This document shows positions 35,321 to 45,119 of a stretch of DNA of 64,000 nucleotides, piece after piece (position 1 is the first letter of the stretch; each line of letters opens with the position of its first letter). Origin of the DNA: Streptomyces sp. BK340 (GTDB taxonomy: Bacteria; Actinomycetota; Actinomycetes; Streptomycetales; Streptomycetaceae); NCBI RefSeq assembly GCF_007827595.1, contig NZ_VISR01000020.1, forward strand, positions 62,001 through 126,000, given 5' to 3'. The notes beneath the pieces were generated by a model. That model worked only from the letters and a program-made list of their open reading frames with translations, ran no database searches and was not told where the DNA came from. The translations under genes and the position numbers were made by a program.

Positions 35321-36487
35321 ATGCCCGTTGCCCCGGCCCGCCCGATATCTCCGACCGCCTCCGAGCGTGAGCGGCTGAAGAAGATGGCCTACGGCCACAA
35401 GACCCAGTACCGGCTGCGTCTGCGGGCACAGGTGGTTCTGCACGCGGCACGTGGACGCTCCAACGCGCGCATCGCTCGGGAGACCGGCCTGCATCTGGAC
35501 ACGGTGCGCAGGTGGCGAGGCCGATTCGCCGAGCAGGGCCTGGCCGGGCTGACCGACCGCCACCGCCCCGGTCGCCCTTCCACGTTCACCGCGCTGCAGA
35601 CCGCCCAGGTGAAGGCGCTGGCCTGCCAGATACCCGTCGAGACCGGCGTGCCGCTGTCGCGCTGGTCGTGCCCGGAGCTGGCCAGGGAGGCCATCGCCCG
35701 GGGCATCGCTACGCTTATGTCAGCCTCCACCGTGCGCCGCTGGCTCGCCGAGGACGCGCTCAAGCCCTGGCAGCACCGCTCATGGATCTTCATCACCGAC
35801 CCCGACTTCCGCGCGAGGGCCGGGCGCGTCCTGGACCTGTACGCCCGCACCTGGCAGGGCCAACCGCTCGGTGAGGACGAGTACGTGATCAGCGCGGACG
35901 AGAAGACCTCCATCCAGGCCCGCTGCCGCTGCCATCCAACCCTCGCCCCCGGCCAGGCCCGCGCGATGCGCGTGAACCACACCTACGGTCGCGGAGGCGC
36001 CTTGACGTACCTGGCCGCCTACGACGTCCACTACGCAAAAGTGTTCGGCCGTACCGAGCCCAGGACCGGGATCGTACCGTTCATGACCCTGGTCGCCCAG
36101 GTCATGAGCCAGGAGCCCTATGCCAGCGCGAAGCGCGTGTTCTGGATCGTCGACAACGGCTCCTCCCACCGAGGCACGAAGGCCGCCGACCGGCTGATCA
36201 CCGCGTTCCCGAACGCGGTGATGGTACACACACCCATCCACGCTTCATGGTTGAACCAGGTGGAGATCTACTTCTCCGTCGCCCAGCGCAAGGTCGTCTC
36301 GCCCAACGACTTCACCGACCTCGCCCAGGTCGGGGACCGGCTCCGAGCCTTCGAAGACCGCTACAACGCCACGGCACAGCCGTTCCAGTGGAAGTTCACT
36401 ACCTCCGACCTGGACGATCTGCTGGCCAGGCTCGACCGGCACACCGCCGATCACCCGGAAGAATTCTCTCTCCGCCTCACCGCGTGA
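35321..36487 (+). CDS. IS630-family transposase
   Basis: The 388-residue protein has an N-terminal HTH (R-S-N-A-R-I-A-R-E-T-G-L-H-L-D-T-V-R-R-W) with a G-R-P-S-T-F linker and a DDE core: V-I-S-A-D-E-K-T-S-I, F-W-I-V-D-N-G-S-S-H-R-G and S-W-L-N-Q-V-E-I-Y-F-S. All three acidic residues are present. ATG 35321 was chosen because the family starts near S-E-R-E-R-L-K-K-M-A. It should mobilise the surrounding element. Confidence 0.9.
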   Translation: MPVAPARPISPTASERERLKKMAYGHKTQYRLRLRAQVVLHAARGRSNARIARETGLHLDTVRRWRGRFAEQGLAGLTDRHRPGRPSTFTALQTAQVKALACQIPVETGVPLSRWSCPELAREAIARGIATLMSASTVRRWLAEDALKPWQHRSWIFITDPDFRARAGRVLDLYARTWQGQPLGEDEYVISADEKTSIQARCRCHPTLAPGQARAMRVNHTYGRGGALTYLAAYDVHYAKVFGRTEPRTGIVPFMTLVAQVMSQEPYASAKRVFWIVDNGSSHRGTKAADRLITAFPNAVMVHTPIHASWLNQVEIYFSVAQRKVVSPNDFTDLAQVGDRLRAFEDRYNATAQPFQWKFTTSDLDDLLARLDRHTADHPEEFSLRLTA

Positions 36488-36522
36488 CCAACCCCCGAAG
36501 GACTTCCGGCGCCGACCACTTA

Positions 36523-37358
36523 GTTGATCAGCGGCTGGAGGTCAACGCCCCGACAGGGTCGTGGACAGCCCCTCCCCGTGGCCACATCAGACCAGGCCGG
36601 AAAATCGCATGCGAGTACGGGAAGCACCCACCGACCTCGCCACCGCCCTGCCCCCGTTCACCTCACCCGTCGTCCACATGTTTGCCCTGCCGTGCACTCT
36701 GCGCGCCGTAGCCCATGGCCTCATCTCATCTGCCGGCCTGCTGCGCAGCATCCGCCCGCGTGGGCACACAGAGATCTGGGTGGAAATGTTCCACTGAAGG
36801 CTGGCTTCAGCCCCCGGACCTCAGGTCCATACCCGTGGAGGCGCAACTGCTCGCCCCACGTTTCTGGGTCAAGTACTTGGCCGCAGAACACACTGCCGCC
36901 CCACCCCGCTGCCCTGTCCACCACTTCACCGTCGGCACTGCGGCTGCTCGCACTCGTCCCGGCCACGCACGCCAGTGACCCACGTTGTGCACATCGTCGA
37001 CATGGACGTGCTCACCCGCCGGGGCGGGAGTTCTCCTTGCCAAACCGCAGAGCTGCTCCGACCAGCTGGTTACCGTGCACGCGCCGGCGGCCTGGCGCCA
37101 TGGCGGGACAGCGACGAGGTGCCCTGGGACCGTTCGCGCAGCACATCAGGGTGCGGGTTTGCACTGCACGATCCGCGACAAGGGCATCCGGTCGCGCAGC
37201 TCCCGCACGCGGGCCTGACATCAAAGTGCTGTTCGCACAGCAAACAATGGGCTTCCCGCCCGTATTATTCGCTGCACCACGCATGGTGCCCGGGTGCCTG
37301 ACCTGCCGCAACGACCTGCAAAGGGCTTCAGCCCGGGCACGAAACCAAGGGGAGACTG
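36523..37358. other. 830-bp gap without recognised gene
   Basis: Overlapping open frames exist on both strands but none has motifs or a ribosome site. The last 60 bases carry the GGGGAGA site of the next gene. Confidence 0.4.
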
Positions 37359-37991
37359 ATGTCTGAAAACACGACAGCCGGCACAGAGTTGACTTCGCAG
37401 TACACCAGCCAGGTGGCCGGCGACCTCGAACGCAACCTCAAAGAGCAGGAGCGGATCACCGCGGAACTCACCGCACTGCAGCAGCAGTTGGCTGCACTGC
37501 AGCATGACCACACCGTGCTGGTGAGCATCCAGCAGGCCATCGGTGTCCCGGCAACAGCCCCTGAGCCTGCCGTCGCCGACAGCACCTCGGTTCCCGCCCC
37601 CAGGAAGAAGACGACGAAGGCGTCTGGCACTGGCCAGCCGGCGAAGGCAGCCACTGCACAACGCCCCAGGGCCAAGAAGCAGCCCGGCACGAAGCCCGCC
37701 GGCAAGAAGACGGCAGTGAACAGTACGCGGCCCACCCTGGTCAACCTCATCCACAGCCACCTCACCGAGCAGAGCGAACCCCGCTCCGCGGCTGAGGTGG
37801 CCGAGGCACTCGGCCACGCGCACCCCGACCGCACCATCGCAACCACGGTCGTGCGCACCACACTCGAAAACCTCGTGGCCAAGAGCCTGGCCCAGCGCGC
37901 CAAACAGGGCTCCTCCGTCTTCTACACCGCTGCCCCTGTGCCGGAGCCGACAGCACCCACAGGCGAGGCCGAGCCCGTAACTGCCGGTTAG
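37359..37991 (+). CDS. DNA-binding regulatory protein with coiled coil and winged helix
   Basis: Residues 20-70 form a coiled coil (L-E-R-N-L-K-E-Q-E-R, L-T-A-L-Q-Q-Q-L-A-A-L). A Lys/Ala/Pro-rich linker (R-K-K-T-T-K-A, K-P-A-G-K-K-T-A) follows, then a winged helix at about 125-185 (L-V-N-L-I-H-S-H-L, S-A-A-E-V-A-E-A-L-G-H, T-T-V-V-R-T-T-L-E-N-L-V). The basic linker resembles histone-like tails. It is a full-length regulator of a known streptomycete layout. The target is unknown. Confidence 0.7.
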   Translation: MSENTTAGTELTSQYTSQVAGDLERNLKEQERITAELTALQQQLAALQHDHTVLVSIQQAIGVPATAPEPAVADSTSVPAPRKKTTKASGTGQPAKAATAQRPRAKKQPGTKPAGKKTAVNSTRPTLVNLIHSHLTEQSEPRSAAEVAEALGHAHPDRTIATTVVRTTLENLVAKSLAQRAKQGSSVFYTAAPVPEPTAPTGEAEPVTAG

Positions 37992-38039
37992 GCCTCGTGG
38001 CTGTTCAGGCCCGTGCCAGCACGCTCGCCTGCCGTCTGG

Positions 38040-38530
38040 TGCTAGTCAACGCGCCCGGATGCAGGCGTCGCAGCTATCGCTCTGTCGAAGCACCGACGCC
38101 TCTTGATCCGGTGCGGGCTGTACCTGGATGAGGTACCGCTCGGTGATCTCGTTTGAGGCAAAGTCGATGGCGGTGTCCGGCCACGGGCATGGATACGCAG
38201 CGGGTGGTCGTCCTGGGCCGTGGGGAGGTGACGGGTAACTCTTCGTCGAGGTCGTTCATCAGACCTCGCGCCGTGAGTTGTGCCGGTACCGAGTGCAGTG
38301 ACACTTCGACGATCTCTTCCCACTCAATGCCTTCTGGCTGCGGGGCTTGCGTGTGGAAGGTGAGGTGTTGTCGACATCGCCGGTGTGAAGGCTGGTGAGG
38401 ACCATTGCGATGTTGTCTTCGACCTGGACGAGACCGTTGCGCTCGCCGGGCAGTCGGGGGCCTGCCCGCCCTCGTAGACGGGGAGCCCCCCGGCGTTGAT
38501 CACGTCCAGGGCCGCCGCTAGGAACCTCCT
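38040..38530 (-). pseudogene. Decayed gene of unknown family
   Basis: Minus-strand pieces in three frames follow one another: A-A-L-D-V-I-N-A-G-G-L-P-V-Y-E-G, then R-N-G-L-V-Q-V-E-D-N-I-A-M-V-L-T-S-L, then E-V-S-L-H-S-V-P-A-Q-L-T-A-R-G-L-M-N-D-L-D. They look like one former protein. No family is recognised. Confidence 0.35.
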
Positions 38531-38600
38531 GGAACTGATAGCCACCCTGTCGATGCTGCACCGCCGGCTCGACGGGACCTCAGCCCATGATCTGCGGTGT

Positions 38601-38628
38601 GGGGCCCGGATCTCACTGACCGGGCCCC
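38601..38628. terminator. Hairpin with 9-bp stem
   Basis: GGGGCCCGG/CCGGGCCCC with a 10-base loop; it lies between decayed sequence and an empty stretch to 39120. Confidence 0.5.
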
Positions 38629-39120
38629 ACTAGCCAGGAGGAACTGGCACATCGGCACGCGCAAGCCTATGTCCTGGCGCCAGCGATGAGGCCTGGAGAC
38701 GTGAATGATCACGGACAGATCTGGGAGTCCGGGGCGGTCCCACGCGACGTGCGATCGGAGCGCGGGACCGCCGAGCCCTGCTGTCCTGTAAGAGCCGGGC
38801 ATAGAAACCATACGAAATCACGCCATCCTTCGCACGTTCATCGGCAGGTCGGGCGGCAGACGATTCGCGGTGGGGACAACTGATCGTGGTGAGTCCGGTC
38901 AGCTCACAGCCCCATGCCGACCGGGTACCGCCGGTGGCACGGTCAGCGCCGAACAGCGCGGTGACCTCATCCTGTCGGCGTTCGTACTCAACCGAACAAC
39001 AAACAGGCTTCGGCCAGCGAAGGGGGTATGTGGAACAACTTCTCAGAGGCTGTTGTCGTTCCGATCTTGAGGGGTGTGGACCGAACGGGAGTTTCGATCG
39101 GGTGAGCTAGCCTGTCCGCC

Positions 39121-39330
39121 GTGAACCACGCCCCCGAGCCGCTGAACTGCCCTGACTGCGGGCGCGTGATGAAGAGCCTGGGCCTTGTCCTGTCTCTCCG
39201 CGATGAGGACAAGCAGCGTGTGTGCCGACACGCCTGGAAGTGCCCGGAGGGTCACACCTGGTGGCACTGGGCGGATCGGCCGGCTGAGCCCCTGGATGTC
39301 TGCCCCTACTCCCAGCTGTTCCGGCGATGA
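39121..39330 (+). CDS. Small Cys-rich (zinc-ribbon-like) protein
   Basis: The 69-residue protein has L-N-C-P-D-C-G-R, later C-R-H-A-W-K-C-P-E-G-H-T-W-W-H-W and V-C-P-Y-S. Two CxxC-like knuckles suggest a zinc ribbon. GTG start. It stands alone just before a transposase remnant. Role unknown. Confidence 0.6.
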   Translation: MNHAPEPLNCPDCGRVMKSLGLVLSLRDEDKQRVCRHAWKCPEGHTWWHWADRPAEPLDVCPYSQLFRR

Positions 39331-39518
39331 CGGCGACCTGCTGTCGCCTGCCCGCGGCCTTCGGCTCACGAGCTCGGTGGCTGTCGCCGGCCCGATCCTG
39401 ATCGGTATCGGTCGGCCGGAGTCTCAATCGGGTGACTGCGGCGGCCGGCGCGCATGAGAACAGGGCCTCTTGGTAGCTCAAAGGGTGTCTACGCCAAAAA
39501 GCTGTCCAGGAGGCCCTG

Positions 39519-40215
39519 TTGTCGCAGTTCTACGACATCATGTGGGTGGAGTCCACTTCGATCACCCTTGCGTGTGACTGCCTGGCTCACCGGTTCGGGA
39601 ACGCCGGCGACCACCCGGTGCGCGAGCGCCGCTACCCGACCGACATGTCGGAGGCGGAGTGGGCGGTGGTGAGACCGTTGCTGCCGGTGCCGGGCTGGCT
39701 GCGCGGGCGGGGCGGGCAGCCGGAGGCGTACTGCCACCGCGCGATACTGGACGCGATCCGCTACCTGGTCGACAACGCCGTCAAGTGGCGGGCCATGCCG
39801 GCCGACTTCCCGCCGTGGGACCGGGTCTACGCTTTCTTCCGCCGCTGGCGCGACCACGGCATGGTCAAGGAGTTCCACGACCGCCTCCGCCGCAAGGTCC
39901 GCGAGCAGGCAGGGCGGGCCCCGGAGCCGAGCGCGGGGGTCATCGACTCACAGTCGGTCAAGGCGGACGCCGTCGTCTGCGCCAGCACCCGCGGCTTCGA
40001 CGGCGGCAAGCTCATCAACGGCCGCAAGCGGCACGCCGTGGTCGACACCCTCGGCCTCCTGCTCACGGTGATGGTCACCAGCGCGGATGTCGGGGACCGT
40101 GCGGCGGCCCAAGTCCTGCTGGCCCAGGTCGCCGCCGCGCATCACCTGCTGGCCCTGGTCTGGGCCGACGGCGGTTACACCGGCAGCCTTGCGGATCTGG
40201 ACGGCCGGACCCCGC
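39519..40215 (+). pseudogene. IS5-family transposase, C-terminus lost
   Basis: The first 230 residues are normal (E-A-E-W-A-V-V-R-P-L-L-P, K-W-R-A-M-P, V-I-D-S-Q-S-V-K, G-R-K-R-H-A-V-V-D-T-L-G, V-W-A-D-G-G-Y-T-G). After that the expected R-W-V-V-E-R-T-F-A-W part with the last catalytic Glu is replaced by unrelated sequence, so the open frame beyond 40215 is a false extension. Inactive. Confidence 0.75.
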
Positions 40216-40224
40216 GCACCAGCT

Positions 40225-40400
40225 TTGAACACCGTCGGATCAACCTCCCACCCGTGCTCGCCGAGCCACTGCGCCAAGACCGCAGAGTCCTCGCTGCTCG
40301 CATCGCGCGGCCACTCGTACGTACTGACGGCGTCCCCCACTCCGTGAACGGATCGTCCGGTCGATCCTGCCGCCAGGTACTGACATTGATGCTGATACTC
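40225..40400 (-). pseudogene. Short minus-strand gene fragment at the IS junction
   Basis: Two frames joined near 40312 give W-R-Q-D-R-P-D-D-P-F-T-E-W-G-T and S-E-D-S-A-V-L-A-Q-W-L-G-E-H-G-W-E-V-D-P. This looks like a former small protein cut by the IS junction. No family recognised. Confidence 0.3.
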
Positions 40401-40600
40401 AGGTTCCGGTGGTCGTGGCTCGGGCACTGACTGACGCCCTGCTGGATTGTCCTCAAGCTGTTCTGTCTGACCACCGGGACCTGTTCTCATGGCTCCGGCC
40501 GGGCGGAACATGACCTGATAGGAGCCTGGCCGGTAGCCTCGTCAATGTCCTGTCTGCGCCCCCGGCCGGTGCCGTCCACCGGCTGGAAGGCATCATCGGC

Positions 40601-41817
40601 ATGACATCAGCGGTCGCAGCGGACACCGCGGACCAGCACGTGTTGGGCGGGGTCGACTCCCACGCTGACACCCCCTCCACGTCGCAGTCATCAGCGACAA
40701 CGGCGGCCATCTCGCGGACGCCGAGTTCACCACTACCGCCGCCGGATACGCGGCGGCCCTGGCCTTCCTGAACGCCCACGGCCAGGTGATCGCGATCGGC
40801 GTGGAAGGCACCTCGTCCTACGGAGCCGGCTTCACCAGCGCCGCGCGCTCACATGGGCACCTGGTCGTCGAGGTCAACCGGCCCGACCGGGCCGAACGCC
40901 GCCGCGTCGGAAAGTCCGACCCCATCGACGCCTACGCCGCCGCCCGCGCGGCCTTGTCCGGACGGGCCTCCAGCACCCCGAAGGACGACACCGTCGCCGG
41001 CATACGCGCCTTGCACAACGCCGCCCGCTCCGCCGTCAAGGCCCGGACCGCCGCCCTCAACCAGATCACCCACATCCTCTTCACCGGGCCCGAAACCATC
41101 CGCGCCAGATTCAGGCACCTCACAGGGACGGACCGCACCGATGCCCTGGCACGGCTGCGGCCGGTTGGGGACGCGGTCCACGTCGCTGTCCTCTCCGCGC
41201 TCAAGAGCCTCGCCCGGCGCGTCAAGGAACTGACCGCCGAGCACGAAGAGCTGACCCGGGCCCTGGACAGCGAGGTCACAGCCTGCAATCCCGGTCTGCG
41301 GGCTGCCTACGGGGTCGGCCCCGACACCGCCGCCCAGCTGCTGATCACGGCGGGCGGCAACCCCGGGCGCATGCGGACCGAGGCCTCCTTTGCCGCCCTA
41401 TGCGGAGCCGCACCGGTCCCCGCCTCCAGCGGCAAAACCAACCGGCACCGCCTTTCCCGGGGCGGTGACCGGGACGCGAACGCGGCCCTCTACCGCATTG
41501 CCCTGGTCCGCATGGCCGGAGACTCCCGCACCCGCGAGTACGTCGCTCGTCAGACCGCCGCCGGCCGGACGAAGAAGGAGATCATCCGGCTCTTGAAACG
41601 GGCCATCGTCCGGGAGATGTTCCGCTGCCTGACCACCACGGTCACCGTCCCGGACATCGCGGACCTGCGGCCCCTACGGCAGTCCAAGAACATCACGCTC
41701 ACCGCCGCCGCCCGCCACTTCGGACTCTGGCCGACCGCCATCTCCAACCTGGAACGCGGCCTTCGCCGCGACGACGAGCTCGCCAGCACCTACCGGAACT
41801 GGCTCAACGCCGCTTGA
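40601..41817 (+). pseudogene. IS110-family transposase with N-terminal frameshift
   Basis: The start (ATG 40601) gives H-V-L-G-G-V-D-S-H-A-D-T with the first catalytic Asp, then a run of C bases near 40670 shifts the frame. The rest follows from H-V-A-V-I-S-D through E-G-T-S-S-Y-G-A-G, N-R-P-D-R-A-E-R-R-R-V-G-K-S-D-P-I-D-A, the transposase_20 domain (G-V-G-P-D-T-A-A-Q-L-L) and a C-terminal HTH (T-L-T-A-A-A-R-H-F-G-L-W-P-T-A-I-S). One base change would restore it. Confidence 0.8.
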
Positions 41818-41829
41818 TCACACGCGAGG

Positions 41830-42261
41830 TCACACCACGTCCGGCACGTTCGGCCGCCGACGGCCCTCGGCGGAGACACCCGCGAGCCGACCAGCGCGAA
41901 CGAAGTCGCCGTACTCGTCCTGGACGACGCCCTCGTTGACCCACTGGCCCCGCTCGGCTCCGGCACGCTGCTCGGCAATCTGCAGCGCGGCCAGCGGGTC
42001 CTCAGCCGTGCCCAGGAGCAGGCCGAACTCGCTGGCCTCGTCGTCTGGATCGAACGGCGGGAACTCGCCCAAGTCCAAGAAGCTCTCGCTGCCGACATCC
42101 TCGACTGCGTGGAGATAGACCTCAAACGGCCCCTTCGTCGCACAAACCTCGACATAGCGCACACCAGGCCGCTCGGCCGAGCCGCACGGCCCAAGGAACT
42201 GCTCGACCGAACGACCCCGCCGCAAGGCCCCAAGAATGAACGACTCCGCCAAGTACCGCAC
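41830..42261 (-). CDS. Conserved acidic hypothetical protein
   Basis: The 143-residue protein begins M-R-Y-L-A-E-S-F-I-L-G-A-L-R-R-G-R-S-V-E-Q-F-L and has V-R-Y-V-E-V, E-F-P-P-F-D-P-D-D-E-A and T-A-E-D-P-L-A-A-L-Q-I-A-E. Small, acidic, cytoplasmic, and similar in build to immunity proteins of polymorphic toxins, though no toxin is beside it. The IS110 remnant ends 13 bases away. Confidence 0.6.
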   Translation of the reverse strand: MRYLAESFILGALRRGRSVEQFLGPCGSAERPGVRYVEVCATKGPFEVYLHAVEDVGSESFLDLGEFPPFDPDDEASEFGLLLGTAEDPLAALQIAEQRAGAERGQWVNEGVVQDEYGDFVRAGRLAGVSAEGRRRPNVPDVV

Positions 42262-42354
42262 CCGGCCACAATAAGGCGCTCAGCCCGCCCTCAGGGCTTG
42301 ACGATCAATAGGAGCATCAGCCCCGTCTAGGTGCTTTCGGATCGGTGCCCGCCT

Positions 42355-42494
42355 GTGACTGGTCGCGGTAGTTGTCACCTGGTCGCGCAGACCGTCACCA
42401 CCCCTCGACCAACTGGTGACAAATAGCGTGACCAGCGCGAGGCGTAGCAGCAGCTCGCGGTGCGTTCTCGGTGACAACTACCGCGACCAGTCAC
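42355..42494. repeat. 25-bp perfect inverted repeat upstream of the nuclease gene
   Basis: Arms at 42355-42379 (GTGACTGGTCGCGGTAGTTG...) and 42470-42494 match perfectly and are 90 bp apart. The right arm is part of the 95-bp direct repeat. TGGTGAC and GCGACC words recur in between. Confidence 0.85.
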
Positions 42495-42498
42495 ACCG
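42404..42498 (+). repeat. 95-bp direct repeat, copy A
   Basis: This copy matches 45120-45214 at 88 of 95 positions with no gaps. The two enclose the 42551-44929 gene. Confidence 0.9.
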
Positions 42499-42550
42499 TT
42501 CTGGGTCAACTCGTGCCGCGCTCGGCGGTGACAGTGGGAGGCTTGGCGTC

Positions 42551-44929
42551 GTGAATTCGAGGAGATATCTCGGGCAGGCCGCTATGGAGGCCGCTGTCCT
42601 TCCCTCCCGGGCGGCCTACCTGATTGCGGCCGGCAGCGAGGCCGGGTTCCGGATCGCGGTGATGCAAGCCAGCATTCGGTGGGGCGGTATGACCGAGCCC
42701 ATCGTCGAGGCCTCGACATCGGGTCTGTCCGAGCAGCACGAGCAGGCCGTCCGAATCGCTGGCGTCGAGGCGCTCGTCAATGTCGATGCTGATCCTCTGG
42801 CTGCTGAGGAGATCGCGGAGAGTCTGAGGCTGCCCGTCGTCGCGCTGGCGGACATGCGGAAATACGCGGTGGCGTTCACCTGCTCCCCGGACGGGGTCAG
42901 GGAGTTCACGGATCGGTCGTATCCTCCGATCGCGGCGAGCCTCGATGGGCCGCTGTGGCAGTTGGCTGTGGCCGGCGGCGTGGACCCGGGCCAGCGTGAG
43001 CATGCCCGGGTCAGTGAGCGACAGGACGAGTTCGGCCGATACCAGCTGCAGAGCGACACCAGGATCCAGGGCACGGTCGACCAGTTCGGCGAGTACCGGA
43101 GCACCACCCCGGGGCACACGCCGCTGGTCCTGTGGGTCGCCGAGGAAGACGGGTTGGCGGACAGCCTCGACTTCTGGAACACCCGAGCCCTGCGGCCGGT
43201 GGACACGATCGACATGCCGATGCTCCTACTGCCCGGCGCCAATGTGGTCAGGCACTGGCTGGATTTCCCCAAGCAGGTGGCGCATCTCCTCGCGTCCCGC
43301 CCGGGCCGGTTCGCTCCCGACGTCGCCCTCGTCAGCCGCTCGGCATCGCCGGGGCAACTACGGGAACTTGCCTCTGCGCTCGGCTTGGACGCCACCAACG
43401 AGGAGCCGCGGGCCGGAGTGCGCATCCCCGCACCGCCCGCTCGAACCGCCCCGTTCACCTTCCGGACGGACCTGGACCCGTGGGACTGGGTGACCCTCGA
43501 ACGCCACTACGGAGTCCCGACGTCCTTCGACGTGCAGGTCTTCGCCGACGGGCCGAGCACTCTGCGCTTCGCCCAGCCCGTCCGGTTCAACGGGCACGCC
43601 GGGGCCCTCGTGAGGTTCTGGGGTGAGCCCCTGCTCGGCCTGCCCGCACGCCCGTCCATCGCCCGGCTCGTCCACCCCGACGCCCAGTGGCGGGACGGCA
43701 AGCTGCAGCTCGCGTTCCTCCCCATCAGCCATCAGCTGGCCGTCCAGATGACGTTCCCCCTGCTACCGCAGGCCACCGAGCAGCTGCTGGACGACGTAAC
43801 CGTCACGCACCAGCTGTCCTCGGCCGGCCGCCTGGGCGCGGCCCTGACCGAGCGCGCCGACAGCTCCGCGCTGCTCGAGCCGGGTATCTACGAGGCGGCC
43901 ATCGCCCTGACCACACCGCGGTCCAAGGAGCTGATGAAAAGGCTGCAGGAGCTGCGGGCCGACGGCAGCCCGGACGCCGACCTCGCCGAACTGGCCGCCG
44001 CGTGGGGCGGCCGGTCCGAACGCCGCTATCTGCCCGCCAACAAACTGCCCAACGTACGGGCGGAGGACCAGGCGGCTGCGCTGGAACGACTGTGCGCCCT
44101 CGGCTGGGCCGAGCGCGGCCTGGAGAGCACCTGCCCCTCGTGCGCCAGCCGCTCCTTCGTGCCGCTCAACCAGACCAGCGGCTCCCCTCGGTGCCCCGGC
44201 TGCGGAGCCGTGTCCGCGTACCAGTCCGGCAGCGTGCCGCCCGCCGTGCACTACCGGCTCGACAGCTTCACCGACCGAGCCAGTGACAACGGCCTGCTGC
44301 CGCATCTGCTCGTCATCGCCGAGCTGTGCCGACGCAAGCCCCGCTCCCACTTCCTCCCCGGCACCGACGTCACCTTCGGCGACGGCCGCCAGGAGGAGGT
44401 GGACATCTTCGGGATCTGGGACGGGAAGGTCCTCTCCGGGGAGGTGAAGACCTCAGCCTCGGAGTTCGACGAGGCACAGCTCCGACGGGACGTCGCGCTG
44501 AGCCAGCGGCTCGGAGCCGACGTCCACCTGCTCGCCTCGGTCACCCCGGTCGGACAGGAAGTCCGGGACACCGCGCGAGAACTGTGCGAAGCGGTTGGGC
44601 TGGAGCTGGAGGTCCTGGACCAAGCCGCCCTTCGCCCGCCCGCCCACAAGGCGGCTCCCGCGACCGCCGCCGACGGCCTCGGCTGGCTGCGCACCGCGAC
44701 CGCCGACCTGGCCTCGCTGATGGAGAAGGGCAGGCCCATCAACCGCGGCCAGGTGGCGCAGATCCTCAAGACCGCGTCCGGCGGCGGCGCCCCGGTCCTC
44801 GGCCACATCGAGGCCCTCTCATGGGCGCTGAGCGAGCACGGGGACGGGGCCGCGGAGCTGCTGCGCGGCCTTCTCGACGCCCTCGACACCACGATCCGCG
44901 AGCACGACGCCGCCAAACAGAAGGAGTAG
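42551..44929 (+). CDS. Large zinc-ribbon / PD-(D/E)xK nuclease protein, candidate defence gene
   Basis: The 792-residue protein (GTG 42551 behind GGGAGG) has a zinc ribbon at about 527-552 (C-P-S-C, later C-P-G-C). A restriction-endonuclease-like domain follows: L-P-H-L-L-V-I-A-E-L-C, E-E-V-D617-I-F-G-I-W-D-G-K and S-G-E630-V-K632-T-S, which give the D...ExK catalytic set. A helical tail ends T-I-R-E-H-D-A-A-K-Q-K-E. The first 500 residues belong to no family I know; part is alpha/beta (V-V-A-L-A-D-M-R-K-Y). No helicase or methylase is adjacent. An earlier in-frame start would lie in the repeat and is less likely. Confidence 0.6.
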   Translation: MNSRRYLGQAAMEAAVLPSRAAYLIAAGSEAGFRIAVMQASIRWGGMTEPIVEASTSGLSEQHEQAVRIAGVEALVNVDADPLAAEEIAESLRLPVVALADMRKYAVAFTCSPDGVREFTDRSYPPIAASLDGPLWQLAVAGGVDPGQREHARVSERQDEFGRYQLQSDTRIQGTVDQFGEYRSTTPGHTPLVLWVAEEDGLADSLDFWNTRALRPVDTIDMPMLLLPGANVVRHWLDFPKQVAHLLASRPGRFAPDVALVSRSASPGQLRELASALGLDATNEEPRAGVRIPAPPARTAPFTFRTDLDPWDWVTLERHYGVPTSFDVQVFADGPSTLRFAQPVRFNGHAGALVRFWGEPLLGLPARPSIARLVHPDAQWRDGKLQLAFLPISHQLAVQMTFPLLPQATEQLLDDVTVTHQLSSAGRLGAALTERADSSALLEPGIYEAAIALTTPRSKELMKRLQELRADGSPDADLAELAAAWGGRSERRYLPANKLPNVRAEDQAAALERLCALGWAERGLESTCPSCASRSFVPLNQTSGSPRCPGCGAVSAYQSGSVPPAVHYRLDSFTDRASDNGLLPHLLVIAELCRRKPRSHFLPGTDVTFGDGRQEEVDIFGIWDGKVLSGEVKTSASEFDEAQLRRDVALSQRLGADVHLLASVTPVGQEVRDTARELCEAVGLELEVLDQAALRPPAHKAAPATAADGLGWLRTATADLASLMEKGRPINRGQVAQILKTASGGGAPVLGHIEALSWALSEHGDGAAELLRGLLDALDTTIREHDAAKQKE

Positions 44930-45119
44930 AGCCCGCTCGGCGGCTACCAACCGCCGAGCGGGCGCAGGCCAGCCGGATGGCACAGGTACAACCCTCGCAT
45001 AGCACGCCGCCATGGCCGCGAGGCGCTACCACCCAGAGCTAGTGCATCCGTTCAAATCAGCCAGTTGACGGCCTGGGGGGGGACGATTCGCGTGACCACC
45101 CCGGTCTGGTAACAACTGT

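Larger units (their letters stand above)
31893..36519. mobile_element. IS630-type transposon carrying a toxin-like gene (4.6 kb)
   Basis: Its ends are inverted repeats of 31 bp: GTGGTCG, five unmatched bases, then 19 perfectly matching bases starting GGAAGTCCTTCG (31893-31923; complement at 36489-36519). TTA stands directly outside both ends (31890-31892 and 36520-36522). Inside are a lectin/pore-forming-toxin-like gene, a perfect 40-bp palindrome, a short minus-strand frame and a transposase whose stop lies at the right repeat. The left 640 bp (31893-32529) hold no recognisable gene. Confidence 0.65.

Noticed and set aside
40215..40430. C-terminal part of the IS5 transposase frame
   Set aside because: The sequence does not match the conserved transposase end and overlaps a sensible fragment on the other strand, so the open frame here is chance.
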